Of a stretch of 64,000 nt of DNA, positions 7,658-15,556 are shown piece after piece. Source of the stretch: Duganella sp. sic0402 (lineage in GTDB: Bacteria > Pseudomonadota > Gammaproteobacteria > Burkholderiales > Burkholderiaceae_D); the NCBI RefSeq assembly GCF_019219065.1, contig NZ_JAHUWK010000007.1, forward strand, positions 186,001-250,000, read 5' to 3'. Made by a program: the position numbers and the translations under genes. The notes under the pieces were generated by a model. The model did no database searches and had not been told where the DNA came from. It saw only the letters and a program-made list of their open reading frames with translations. How positions within the stretch are numbered: the first letter of the stretch is position 1; each line of letters begins with the position of its first letter.

Positions 7658-9760
7658 TTAGAAGCTGGTTGAAATGCCTGCGTATAGCGAGCGGCGCTCG
7701 CCGTACTGTGGCGCGCCGACACCCACGCCGGAACCGTCGCGCAGCAGGTAGACTTTGTCGAAGGCGTTGATCAGCGCCAGGCGGCCTTCGATGCTGCCGA
7801 CCGGCGTGGTCTTCCAGGTATGGGTCAGCGCCAGGTTGACGGTGGTGTAGTGCGGCAGGTGGCCGGAATTCGGCGCGCCGTCGTCCGGCGTCATGCGCAG
7901 GCCACTGCCGTACAGGACATCGCCGCTGACTTGCGAGTCACCCCAGTGGTAATGCGCGCCCCCCGACACCGTCACCGTCTGGTCATGATCGACGTGGATA
8001 TAGTGGTTGGCGATGTAGGCCAGTTCATCCGGGCCAAACAGCGACTGGCCCGAGGTGATATGCGTGCCTTCCGCCTTCTGCGTGGTGACGTTGAGGAAGC
8101 TGCCCCAGTCCTTCTGGCTGTACACCGCCGACAGTTCCAGTCCTTTGGCGTAGCCGCGCTCATAGTTGAATGGCGACAGGATCAATGCCTGGCCGAACTG
8201 GCCTTCATCCAGCATATTGCGGATCTTCTTGTAGTAAGCGTCCGCCGTCATGGTCAGCGCGCTGCTGAACTGGTGGCTGACGCCGACATCGTAGTAGTTG
8301 GTGCGCTCGGACTTGACGTTGTCCGACAGCGCCACTTCCGGCGCATTCGAGGTGCCGGCGTATTTGTCGATGCTGGACTGCGCCGCCAGTTCCTGCGGCG
8401 GCGGGGTGAAGTAGCGCGAATAGCCGGCGTGCAGCGACGTGCCTTTGGCCAGCTGGTAGGCGAGATTGATGCGCGGACTCCATTGCTGCTCGTTGACGAA
8501 GGCGTCCACCTTATCGAAGCGCACGCCGTAGTTGACTGTCAGCGGTGCGCCGATATGCCATTCGTCCTGCAGGTAGACGCTGGACAGCTTGCCGGTCTGG
8601 CGGCTGTTGTCGATGATGCTGCGCGGATCAGTGCTGGCCTGCGTGCCGTCGTCGTTCATGTCGAACACGCCGACGGTGTTGTCGCTATGCGTGGTCTGGC
8701 GCGTGTAGGCCAGACCGGCGCGTACGGTATGGGCGTCATTCAGCTTGTAGCTGGCGTCGAATTGCAGGCCGTTGGCGGTGTTGGAGCGCAGCGTGTTGGA
8801 GGCGACGCCGTTGTAGGCCAGGTCGCCAATGGGATCTGGCGTGTAGTGCAGTTCCGAATACTGATGGAAGCCGGATACCTGGTAATTCAGGTCGCCCACG
8901 CTTTTTTGCAGCGACAGCACCAGGAAGCGGTTCAACTCGCGCTGGCGCTCATCCAGTTGCGACGAATCCGGCGCGGTGGCGCCAGTGACGGCAAACGCCG
9001 GCTGCTGATCCGGATTGTTGGGAATCTGGAAGCGGCCATTGTAGGTGCCGAACATCAGGCCCAGGCGGGTGTTGTCGTCCAGAAAGTAGGACAGCGTGCC
9101 GAAGGACTTGGCCTGGCGCGTCTGGTCATGCAGCGCGCTGCGCGTTGGCAGTGGATTCTCGATGCCCAGATTGCTCGACAGGTAGCTGCCGGACAGGTAG
9201 TAATTGAACGCGCCCTGGGTGCCGAAGAACTCTGCGCTGGGCTGCACATAATCATGGCTGCCGGCCAGCACACCGATGCGGCCGCCGGACTTGGGCTGGC
9301 CTTCCTTGGTCTGGATGTCGACAATGCCGGCGGTGCGCAGGCCGAATTGCGCCGGCAGCGCGCCGGTGATGAAATCGGTGGATTCAACAAAGCGCGTGTC
9401 GATCGACTGGCCGAAACCGCTGATCGACTCCGGCAGCTGTACGCCGTTCACGCGGTATTGCACGTTGGCGTGGTCGTCGCGTACGTGGATCGAGCCGGAG
9501 CCCTTGGAGTCCTGGCTGACGCCGGGCAGGCGCAGCAGCACTTCGTTGAACGGCGTGTTATCGCCTTGGCCGAGTTGATCGACCATGTGCTTGTCGATGC
9601 TGTAGATGGTGGTGCCGACGTTGGGCGACAAATCGATGCGCGCGCTTTTCAGGTGGGCGGCGGTAACTTCCACCTGCGGCACGACGGTGTCGTCGTCGGC
9701 ATACGCTTGGTGGGCGGAGAAAATGGTGGCCAGCAGCAGTGGCAGGGTGCGGAGTTGCAT
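7658..9760 (-). CDS. TonB-dependent outer-membrane receptor
   Basis: 700 residues with signal peptide (MQLRTLPLLLATIFSAHQAYA). A plug domain spans about 30-150 (VEVTAAHLKS, NEVLLRLPGVSQDSKGSGSI, YRVNGVQLPE), then a 22-strand-type barrel, with terminal Phe (AGISTSF) as expected for Bam recognition. It imports a scarce ligand energised by TonB. The neighbour upstream on the same strand is a small His/Cys-containing DUF2946-like protein of the sort often found beside metal, notably copper, TonB receptors, so a metal substrate is possible but unproven. No siderophore genes are nearby. A strong hairpin lies in the 78-bp gap upstream. Confidence 0.9.
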   Translation of the reverse strand: MQLRTLPLLLATIFSAHQAYADDDTVVPQVEVTAAHLKSARIDLSPNVGTTIYSIDKHMVDQLGQGDNTPFNEVLLRLPGVSQDSKGSGSIHVRDDHANVQYRVNGVQLPESISGFGQSIDTRFVESTDFITGALPAQFGLRTAGIVDIQTKEGQPKSGGRIGVLAGSHDYVQPSAEFFGTQGAFNYYLSGSYLSSNLGIENPLPTRSALHDQTRQAKSFGTLSYFLDDNTRLGLMFGTYNGRFQIPNNPDQQPAFAVTGATAPDSSQLDERQRELNRFLVLSLQKSVGDLNYQVSGFHQYSELHYTPDPIGDLAYNGVASNTLRSNTANGLQFDASYKLNDAHTVRAGLAYTRQTTHSDNTVGVFDMNDDGTQASTDPRSIIDNSRQTGKLSSVYLQDEWHIGAPLTVNYGVRFDKVDAFVNEQQWSPRINLAYQLAKGTSLHAGYSRYFTPPPQELAAQSSIDKYAGTSNAPEVALSDNVKSERTNYYDVGVSHQFSSALTMTADAYYKKIRNMLDEGQFGQALILSPFNYERGYAKGLELSAVYSQKDWGSFLNVTTQKAEGTHITSGQSLFGPDELAYIANHYIHVDHDQTVTVSGGAHYHWGDSQVSGDVLYGSGLRMTPDDGAPNSGHLPHYTTVNLALTHTWKTTPVGSIEGRLALINAFDKVYLLRDGSGVGVGAPQYGERRSLYAGISTSF

Positions 9761-9794
9761 GTTAAATCCTCAAATGTTCAGGCATGGCGATGCG

Positions 9795-9817
9795 GCGGCC
9801 CTGGCATTCAGGGCCGC
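9795..9817 (-). promoter_or_regulatory. intergenic mRNA hairpin before the TonB receptor gene
   Basis: Perfect 9-bp inverted repeat GCGGCCCTG / CAGGGCCGC with a 5-base loop, between the DUF2946-like gene and the receptor gene. There is no T-run on either side, so it is not a classical terminator. It could uncouple the expression of the two genes through attenuation or mRNA processing. Confidence 0.45.
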
Positions 9818-9838
9818 ACCGCAATCAAAGGTCGGAAT

Positions 9839-10174
9839 TCAGATGGAGAAAACAGCAACGCCGGGCGGCGCGTGTGAAGGTGGCGTCAGATAGCCGGTTT
9901 GCGCCGCGCGCACCACAGTGGCGGGTGCCAGCACCGGCAGGCTGGCGGGCGGCGCCAGTGGCGCTACCGAGACGGTCAAAGGGGGCACGCCGCCGGCTGG
10001 CATGTCGGCCAGCGCGCAGGCGGCACAATCAGGTTCGTGCTGGGTGTAGTCGTGCGCGTGGGCGCCAGCGCCCAGCAACTGCAATGCGAGGAATAGCAGG
10101 ACGAAGAACATCATGACGCGTTGATAACGCGACTGGCGATGGGCTGCGCTCATGATGATGTTCTGCTGTTGCAT
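9839..10174 (-). CDS. DUF2946-like small exported protein
   Basis: 111 residues. One hydrophobic N-terminal segment (residues about 19-40, VMMFFVLLFLALQLLGAG) serves as signal or anchor and is followed by HAHDYTQHEPDCAACALAD, a His/Cys patch, and a C-terminal LTPPSHAPPG motif of the kind seen in DUF2946 proteins. These are small envelope proteins found near copper-related genes and TonB receptors; the function is unknown. Here it precedes a TonB receptor by 78 bp. Start at 10174 or the internal Met at 10153 cannot be decided, since neither has a clear ribosome site. The family call rests on motif memory only. Confidence 0.55.
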   Translation of the reverse strand: MQQQNIIMSAAHRQSRYQRVMMFFVLLFLALQLLGAGAHAHDYTQHEPDCAACALADMPAGGVPPLTVSVAPLAPPASLPVLAPATVVRAAQTGYLTPPSHAPPGVAVFSI

Positions 10175-10201
10175 CGGCAGATTTTACAACGGATCGGGAT
10201 T

Positions 10202-10891
10202 TCAGTGCTGTGGATTCGCGTAAGGCTCGCCGACCAGACCGCGCCGCGTCGCCAGCACCACCGCATGCGTGCGTGCTGTTGCGCCAAGCTTGTCAAAAAG
10301 GCCTTTGACGTGAGTTTTCACGGTGCCCACGCCGATGCCCAGTTCGCGCGCGATCGACTTGTTGCACTGGCCTTGCGCCAGCAGTTGCAGCACATCGGTT
10401 TCGCGGCTGGTCAGGCCGATCCGGGTGAAGCTGTCGGCCACGCAGCGGCTCAGTTCAGCGCTGAGGTAGCGAGTGCCGCGGCTGAGCGTGCGCACGGCGG
10501 TCAGGAGCTGTTCGGAGTCGGCGTTCTGCAGCAGGTAGCCGTGCACGCCCGCCATCATCGCGGTGCGCACTTCCCATTCGCGTTCCAGCTGGGTGACGAT
10601 CAGCACGCGCGCCTGGGTGTCGCCATAATGCGCGGCGGCCGCGAGGCGCATATGTTCCAGCCCGCTGCGATGGTCGAGGATGATGACATCGGCGCCCGTG
10701 TGGCCGGCGCTGTCGGCACTGGTGGTGACGTAAATGTCGCCTTGTGCGCCCAGCAGCGCCGCCAGTCCGGCGCGGACGATGGCGTCAGCGTGGCTGATGT
10801 GCACATGTACTTTATCGCCTTGCTGGACAATCGCGTCGGTATTGCCGGAGCCACCGGTAGCCTGCGGCCAGTAACGGGTATCCATTCGCAT
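10202..10891 (-). CDS. NarL/LuxR-family regulator with degenerate receiver
   Basis: 229 residues, start behind TAGGAGAG. The C-terminal LuxR HTH is intact (LTSRETDVLQLLAQGQCNKSIARELGIGVGTVKTHVKGLFDKL). The receiver is unusual: the acidic pair of the pocket is replaced (KVHVHISHADAIVRAGL instead of VDDHP) while the acceptor D73 in VIILDHRSG remains, and about 25 extra residues precede it. Phosphorylation may therefore be impaired, and the protein could act constitutively or respond to something else. No kinase is directly attached. It sits 27 bp upstream of the DUF2946-like gene and 29 bp downstream of the DoxX-like gene, so co-transcription is likely. Confidence 0.85.
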   Translation of the reverse strand: MRMDTRYWPQATGGSGNTDAIVQQGDKVHVHISHADAIVRAGLAALLGAQGDIYVTTSADSAGHTGADVIILDHRSGLEHMRLAAAAHYGDTQARVLIVTQLEREWEVRTAMMAGVHGYLLQNADSEQLLTAVRTLSRGTRYLSAELSRCVADSFTRIGLTSRETDVLQLLAQGQCNKSIARELGIGVGTVKTHVKGLFDKLGATARTHAVVLATRRGLVGEPYANPQH

Positions 10892-10920
10892 GTCACTCTC
10901 CTAAAAATTAAAATGTAAGA

Positions 10921-11298
10921 TCAATCGCTGTCCATCGGCGCTGCCGGCACAATCAGCCGGCGCCGCCCGAAAATCCGCGCATCCACCGAATAGGCGCCTG
11001 CGCCCAACAGCGTCAGCGCCAACGCGGTCACGGTGGCGGTCAGCAGCACCGCCGCATGCGGCCAGTCGGCGTGCCACAGGCAGCTCACCTGCCAGGCTGC
11101 CACCACCAGCGCAGCCACCGGCGTGAGCATGCCCGCCGTCAGCGCCATGACCAGCAACAGCTCCGCGATCGCCAGCCACCATGGCGCAGCGCCGCCACAG
11201 CCGCCTTCCAGCAACAAATGCAGGCTGACCGCCGTCCTGAGCATCAGCAAGCCGACACCCGCGCTTCCGCGCGGAAAACTGGAACTAAATCCCCGCAT
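10921..11298 (-). CDS. small DoxX-like membrane protein
   Basis: 125 residues with four hydrophobic segments (about 13-32, 38-58, 60-75 and 82-102) and a C-terminal GAYSVDARIFGRRRL, a pattern resembling DoxX-family proteins. DoxX relatives are four-helix membrane proteins linked to thiosulfate/quinone or redox functions, but most members are uncharacterised. It is the first gene of a leftward run with the degenerate regulator, the DUF2946-like protein and the TonB receptor. Family assignment is by helix layout and the terminal motif only. Confidence 0.6.
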   Translation of the reverse strand: MRGFSSSFPRGSAGVGLLMLRTAVSLHLLLEGGCGGAAPWWLAIAELLLVMALTAGMLTPVAALVVAAWQVSCLWHADWPHAAVLLTATVTALALTLLGAGAYSVDARIFGRRRLIVPAAPMDSD

Positions 11299-11380
11299 AA
11301 TGGTTCGGCCTTCTATGGACTGGGTACAAGAGTAAGCGCTATGGACATTTTTGCCACGCCCCGATCCGGGAGGGGCTTGC

Positions 11381-11396
11381 TACCTAGATGGAGGTA
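11381..11396. promoter_or_regulatory. candidate NarL-type response-regulator site
   Basis: TACCTAG-AT-GGAGGTA fits the NarL-type 7-2-7 inverted heptamer layout (TACYYMT with its complement), with perfect TACCT/AGGTA ends. It lies in the divergent region between the DoxX-like gene and a NarL-family regulator gene, 66 bp before the latter. A second GC-rich inverted repeat, GCCCC-N9-GGGGC, lies just upstream (about 11358-11376). Binding is inferred. Confidence 0.35.
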
Positions 11397-11461
11397 TAGG
11401 CAAGAACTTGCAGTTGTGGCATGCTTGCGCTAGATGCCCGAAATTTAATCACGAGACTCCC

Positions 11462-12109
11462 ATGTATCCATCGCCTATTACCATCCTGAGCGTGGACGAC
11501 CACCCCATGTTCCGCGAGGGTATCGCCAGCGTCATCGCTGACGAGGAAGACATGCAGCTGGTCGAAGAAGCCACCAATGGCGTGCAGGCGGTTGACGCCT
11601 ACCGCCGTCTGCAGCCCGACATCACGCTGATGGATATCCAAATGCCTGATATGAACGGCATCGACGCCACGCTGGCGATCCGCAAGGAGTTCCCTCACGC
11701 GCGTATCGTGGTACTGACCACTTACGAGGGAGACGTGCTGGCGCAGCGTGCGATTGCGGCAGGCGCTTCCGGTTATCTGTTGAAAAGCATGCTGCGCAAG
11801 GAGCTGCTGGCGACCATCCGCTGCGTGCACGAAGGCCGCCGTAGTATTCCGCCGGCAGTGGCCAGCGGCATTGCCGAACACTGGCATGAGGGTGTGCTGA
11901 GCAAGCGCGAGGTGGAAGTGTTGCAGCTGGTGGCGGGAGGCCAGAGCAATAAGCGCATCGGCATGCACCTGTTGATTTCAGAGGAAACGGTCAAGGTGCA
12001 CATGAAGAGTATCCTGTCCAAGCTGAACGCCAGCGACCGCACGCACGCGGTCACGCTGGCGATCGAGCGCGGCATCCTCGACCTGCACGCCTGCGGCCTG
12101 GTTCAGTAA
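11462..12109 (+). CDS. NarL/FixJ-family response regulator
   Basis: 215 residues from ATG 11462 (MYPSPITILSVDDHP); a longer in-frame start lacks homology. The receiver has acidic residues D12/D13, phospho-acceptor D58 (ITLMDIQMPDMNG), Thr/Ser and Lys switch residues (VVLTTYEGD, YLLKS), and the C-terminal LuxR HTH (LSKREVEVLQLVAGGQSNKRIG, EETVKVHMKSILSKL). It ends 4 bp from the convergent propeller sensor kinase, its most likely partner. It is closely similar along its whole length to the regulator at 18556-19194, so the two are paralogues that may share the kinase. Confidence 0.92.
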   Translation: MYPSPITILSVDDHPMFREGIASVIADEEDMQLVEEATNGVQAVDAYRRLQPDITLMDIQMPDMNGIDATLAIRKEFPHARIVVLTTYEGDVLAQRAIAAGASGYLLKSMLRKELLATIRCVHEGRRSIPPAVASGIAEHWHEGVLSKREVEVLQLVAGGQSNKRIGMHLLISEETVKVHMKSILSKLNASDRTHAVTLAIERGILDLHACGLVQ

Positions 12110-12112
12110 GCC

Positions 12113-15100
12113 TTACGCGGCCTCGCGCAGCAGCCAGCGCCGCAAGGTGCCTGGCCTGCGCTGATACACCACGGCGCCCGGCGCGCAGACCTGCATCACC
12201 GTGCCCATGCCGGGCCGGCACCACAGGTCCAGCGCGGCGCTGATCTTGGCGGCGCGCTCGCGCATGCCGATCAATCCCCAATGCCCCGGACGCTCGCCGT
12301 TTGCCAGCACCTGTTCATCGATGCCGCGCCCGTCGTCGCGCACGCGCAGCGTGAAGCTGCTGGTGGCGTAGCCCAGTTCCAGCTCGATGCGGCTGGCGCC
12401 GCCATGGCGGAATGCGTTCAGCAATGCTTCGCGGCCGATGTGGTACAGATGATCACGGCCCTCTTCGGTGAGCGGGGTTTGCTGGCCGGTGACGATCAGC
12501 GCAAAGTCGGCCGCGTGTTCCTCGCGCAGCTGCTGTCCCAGCTCGCCGAACATATGCGGCAGATCGTGGTGGTGATCCTGCACCTTGCGCAGGCCGCTCA
12601 CCTGATTGCGGCCTTCGGCGATCACCTGGTCGGCTTGATTAAGGATTTTCTCCACCAGCTTGTAGGCCTCGCTGTTCGCCGGCAGGCGCCGCAGCAGCGT
12701 CTGCACGCGCAGCATCAGCCCTTGTACGCTTTGCAGGAAAGTGTCGTGCAGGGTACGGGCGATGCGTTCCCGTTCGTCGGCACGATCCTCCAGGCGCCTG
12801 CGCAGTTGACGGGTGACGTGGCGCAGCCGCAGCCGGTAGGCTATCCACAGCAGCAGGCTGGCGGCCGCCGCGCACAACAGCTTGAACCACGCGGTCTCGA
12901 CAAACGTGGGCGGAATGCTGAAGGCCAGCGAGGCTTCCTGCGGATTCCATACGCCGTCGTCATTGGCGGCCATGACGCGGAAGCGGTAATGGCCTGGATC
13001 GAGGTTGGTATAAAAGGCCTGGCGGCGGGTGCCGGGATCTTGCCAGTCGCGGTCCACGCCATCCAGCCGGTAGCGGAAGCGCACGCGTTCCGGCACGCTC
13101 AGGCTCAACGCCGTGTAGTCGATGCGCAGGCTGCTGGTGGATTCAGGCAGCTTCAGGCCAGACAGCGGGATGTAATGCTGCTCGCCCACCACCACGTCCT
13201 GCACCAGCACTGGCGGCGGCACCGGATTGCGCGCGATATGCGCCGGATTGATCCAGTTGATGCGATTGGCGGTTGCCATCCACAGCAGCCCGTCGTCGCC
13301 CATCACCAGCGAGGGCATGGGACGCAGCTGCGAGGCGGCGCCCAGCAAGCCATCGTGCGCGTCGAAGCGCTCGTACTCGACTTCGTGCGCTGGATTGTTC
13401 ATGATCTGCCGCACTTGCGCAGCGGCGACGCGGGTCAGGCCCTCCACGCCGAACAGCCACAGGTCCCCCTTTGCTGTGAGCGCGATGCCGGACACGCCGC
13501 GGAATATTTCGCCTTTTTTTCCATGCAGCGGGTGAAAGCGCTGGCCGTCAAACCAGGCCACGCCGCGCTCGCCGCCGGCCCACAATTGCCCGCCACTGCG
13601 GTATAGCGTCAGCACATTGCCAAGCTCCAGTCCCTGCTCGCTGCTGTAGATGCTGGTACGCTCGCCATCCAGCAAGGCGATGTGATTGCGCAGGTAGCCG
13701 GCCCACAGCGCGCCGCCGTCGCCCGCGACCAGGCTGGTGGGGAACTGGTCTGGCATGATCAACTGGGGAACAGGCAAGGGAGGCTGGCGCTGCCAGGCTC
13801 CGTCCTTTAACAGGTACAGCCCCTCGCGCACGATCGAGACCCACATGGCGCCGCCGGCTGCCTCGCTCATTGCTTGCACTTCGTAGCTTAACGCCTCGTG
13901 CGGCAGCGGATAACGCGCCACCTGCGTGCCTTGGGTGCGCCAGACCGCCGCGCCGCTGCCGGCCCAGAGTGCACCGTCGCTGGCGCGATACAAGGCCGAA
14001 ATTCGCTCGGCCTGCGTTTGCCGCCGTGCGCCTTCCGCTCCGAGTGCGTGCAGCGCACCGCTGCGGTCACCGGCCCATACGCCATCACCATTCATCGGCG
14101 CGATAGCCGGATGGTCGAACAAGGCCTGCAAGGGCAGCGTCATCAGGCGATTGCGGCGGAAGCGGTTCAATCCTCCAGATGAACCTATCCAGACATTGCC
14201 TTCGCGATCCTGGAAAAAGCTTTGCGGCAGGCCACCGCTCAAGTCCTGCGGTTGCGGCGGTGCGCTGCTACCGGCAGGGCGCCGCTCCAGGCCTCCGGAG
14301 CGAAACAGCCACTGGTTGCCGTCGCGGTCGAAATACATATTGCTGCCCATGGCCTGCGGTGCCGCGTTGGTTTTCTCTTGCGGCGCTTCAGGCAGCAGAT
14401 GATAGTAGCGGCCGTCATCGGTCGCCCACAGCGTACCGTCCGGCGCTTGCGTGATGGCGGTCAGGTCGCCGGCGGGCCACGCGGGGCGGAACGGTGAGTG
14501 GCTGTCGGCGCGGCTGTAGGCACCGCCCAGCATCGCCGCCCACTGGCGGCCGGTTTGGTCGAAGAATACCTGGCGTGCGCGCCGCGCGGGCAGGCCTTCG
14601 CTCGCGCCGACGCTGACGAAACGCTCGCCGTCCAGCCACGCCAGGCCATCGCGCGCCGCCACCCACAGCTTGCCGTCCGGTGCGCGGGTAATGCTGGTGA
14701 TGGCGCCAGCAGGCAGGCCCTGACCGGGATTGAAGTGGCGTACCTGTCCATTGTGGAAGTGGCTGATGCCGCCGCCCATGCGGTAGCCTACCCATAGGCC
14801 GCCTTCTGGCGGCGCGTACAGCGTGCGTACATTGGAGGACAGCAGGGCGTGCCCTCCGACGCTGTCCATGCGCTCATAGCGCTTGCCGTCGAAGCGGTAC
14901 AAGCCGGCGCCTGCGGCCAGCCATAGCCAGCCGTCGCTGGTTTGGGTGATGCTGAGGATATCGACTGGTGCGCCGTCCAGCGCGCCCCAGGAGGTATGGG
15001 TAAATTGTTCGAGCAGGCGTGCTGCCGGTTGCTGTGCCCTGGCATATTGCGGGGCGCACAAGAGCATGCCGCACAATGCGGCCGCAGCGGCATGCAGGAG

Positions 15101-15124
15101 CAGGGTAGCGCGTGCAGTCGTCAT
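12113..15124 (-). CDS. beta-propeller (Reg_prop) sensor histidine kinase, NarX-type
   Basis: 1003 residues. A signal peptide (to about residue 30) is followed by two seven-bladed Reg_prop propellers (about 40-680; repeated blocks such as GDLWLFGVEGL and GKLWVAARDGLAWLDG), a Y_Y_Y domain (about 690-750, RFRYRLDGVDRDWQDPGTRR), a single transmembrane helix (about 757-775), a HisKA_3 dimerisation domain with acceptor H793 (ERIARTLHDTFLQSVQG), and a HATPase (REALLNAFRHGGAS, DDGRGI). The periplasmic propellers probably sense a carbohydrate or other polymer, by analogy with Bacteroides hybrid two-component systems, though no DNA-binding domain is fused here. Convergent with its probable partner regulator. 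Confidence 0.92.
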   Translation of the reverse strand: MTTARATLLLHAAAAALCGMLLCAPQYARAQQPAARLLEQFTHTSWGALDGAPVDILSITQTSDGWLWLAAGAGLYRFDGKRYERMDSVGGHALLSSNVRTLYAPPEGGLWVGYRMGGGISHFHNGQVRHFNPGQGLPAGAITSITRAPDGKLWVAARDGLAWLDGERFVSVGASEGLPARRARQVFFDQTGRQWAAMLGGAYSRADSHSPFRPAWPAGDLTAITQAPDGTLWATDDGRYYHLLPEAPQEKTNAAPQAMGSNMYFDRDGNQWLFRSGGLERRPAGSSAPPQPQDLSGGLPQSFFQDREGNVWIGSSGGLNRFRRNRLMTLPLQALFDHPAIAPMNGDGVWAGDRSGALHALGAEGARRQTQAERISALYRASDGALWAGSGAAVWRTQGTQVARYPLPHEALSYEVQAMSEAAGGAMWVSIVREGLYLLKDGAWQRQPPLPVPQLIMPDQFPTSLVAGDGGALWAGYLRNHIALLDGERTSIYSSEQGLELGNVLTLYRSGGQLWAGGERGVAWFDGQRFHPLHGKKGEIFRGVSGIALTAKGDLWLFGVEGLTRVAAAQVRQIMNNPAHEVEYERFDAHDGLLGAASQLRPMPSLVMGDDGLLWMATANRINWINPAHIARNPVPPPVLVQDVVVGEQHYIPLSGLKLPESTSSLRIDYTALSLSVPERVRFRYRLDGVDRDWQDPGTRRQAFYTNLDPGHYRFRVMAANDDGVWNPQEASLAFSIPPTFVETAWFKLLCAAAASLLLWIAYRLRLRHVTRQLRRRLEDRADERERIARTLHDTFLQSVQGLMLRVQTLLRRLPANSEAYKLVEKILNQADQVIAEGRNQVSGLRKVQDHHHDLPHMFGELGQQLREEHAADFALIVTGQQTPLTEEGRDHLYHIGREALLNAFRHGGASRIELELGYATSSFTLRVRDDGRGIDEQVLANGERPGHWGLIGMRERAAKISAALDLWCRPGMGTVMQVCAPGAVVYQRRPGTLRRWLLREAA

Positions 15125-15179
15125 GATCCGGGCGATATAGGAATATGATCATTTTAGCACCTATCCAGTCGCAAGTTTA

Positions 15180-15200
15180 TACCCCCCAAAAGAGGGGGCA
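15180..15200. promoter_or_regulatory. C/G-run inverted repeat in divergent promoter region
   Basis: TACCCCCC followed by AAAAGA and GGGGGCA forms an inverted repeat with 5-base C/G arms, midway between the sensor kinase start (15124) and the XapX gene (15287). It somewhat resembles a NarL-type half-site pair with wider spacing, but could equally be a weak hairpin. No protein can be assigned. Confidence 0.3.
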
Positions 15201-15286
15201 AGTATCGATCAATACCGGTGATGTGCGAAACAGCGCCTGTCTTTACACTATGCGCACGATTTAACTACCTGGAGTAACGCTAAATC

Positions 15287-15556
15287 ATGAAAATGTATAT
15301 CGTATCGATCGCCGTCGGCCTGCTGGTTGGCCTGATCTATGGCTTCCTCAACGTGCGCTCGCCGGCACCGCCGGTGATCGCGCTGGTCGGCCTGCTGGGT
15401 ATCCTGGTGGGGGAACAGCTGCCGCCGCTGCTGCGCCAGTTGTGGCAACCGCCGGCGCAAGAGCAGAAAGTGTCGTGGATCGAAGACCACGTCAAGCCAC
15501 ATTGTTTCGGCCAACTGCCGTCCGCACAAAAATCCGATGAAACCCGGAGCACCTAA
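15287..15556 (+). CDS. XapX-domain membrane protein
   Basis: 89 residues, start behind CTGGAGTAACGC. Two hydrophobic helices (3-21 and 29-45, with GLIYGFLNVRSPAPP between them) form the XapX domain, a short membrane unit of unknown function. A cytoplasmic-type tail contains WIEDHVKPHCFGQLP. It is immediately followed, with no spacer, by the amidohydrolase start, making it the first gene of a four-gene operon. XapX proteins commonly sit beside amidohydrolases; a role as anchor or partner is speculation. Confidence 0.85.
   Translation: MKMYIVSIAVGLLVGLIYGFLNVRSPAPPVIALVGLLGILVGEQLPPLLRQLWQPPAQEQKVSWIEDHVKPHCFGQLPSAQKSDETRST

Noticed and set aside
7820..9877. 685-residue open frame antisense to the TonB receptor at 7658-9760
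   Set aside because: Same cause: codon bias of the real gene keeps the opposite frame open; no motif or signal.
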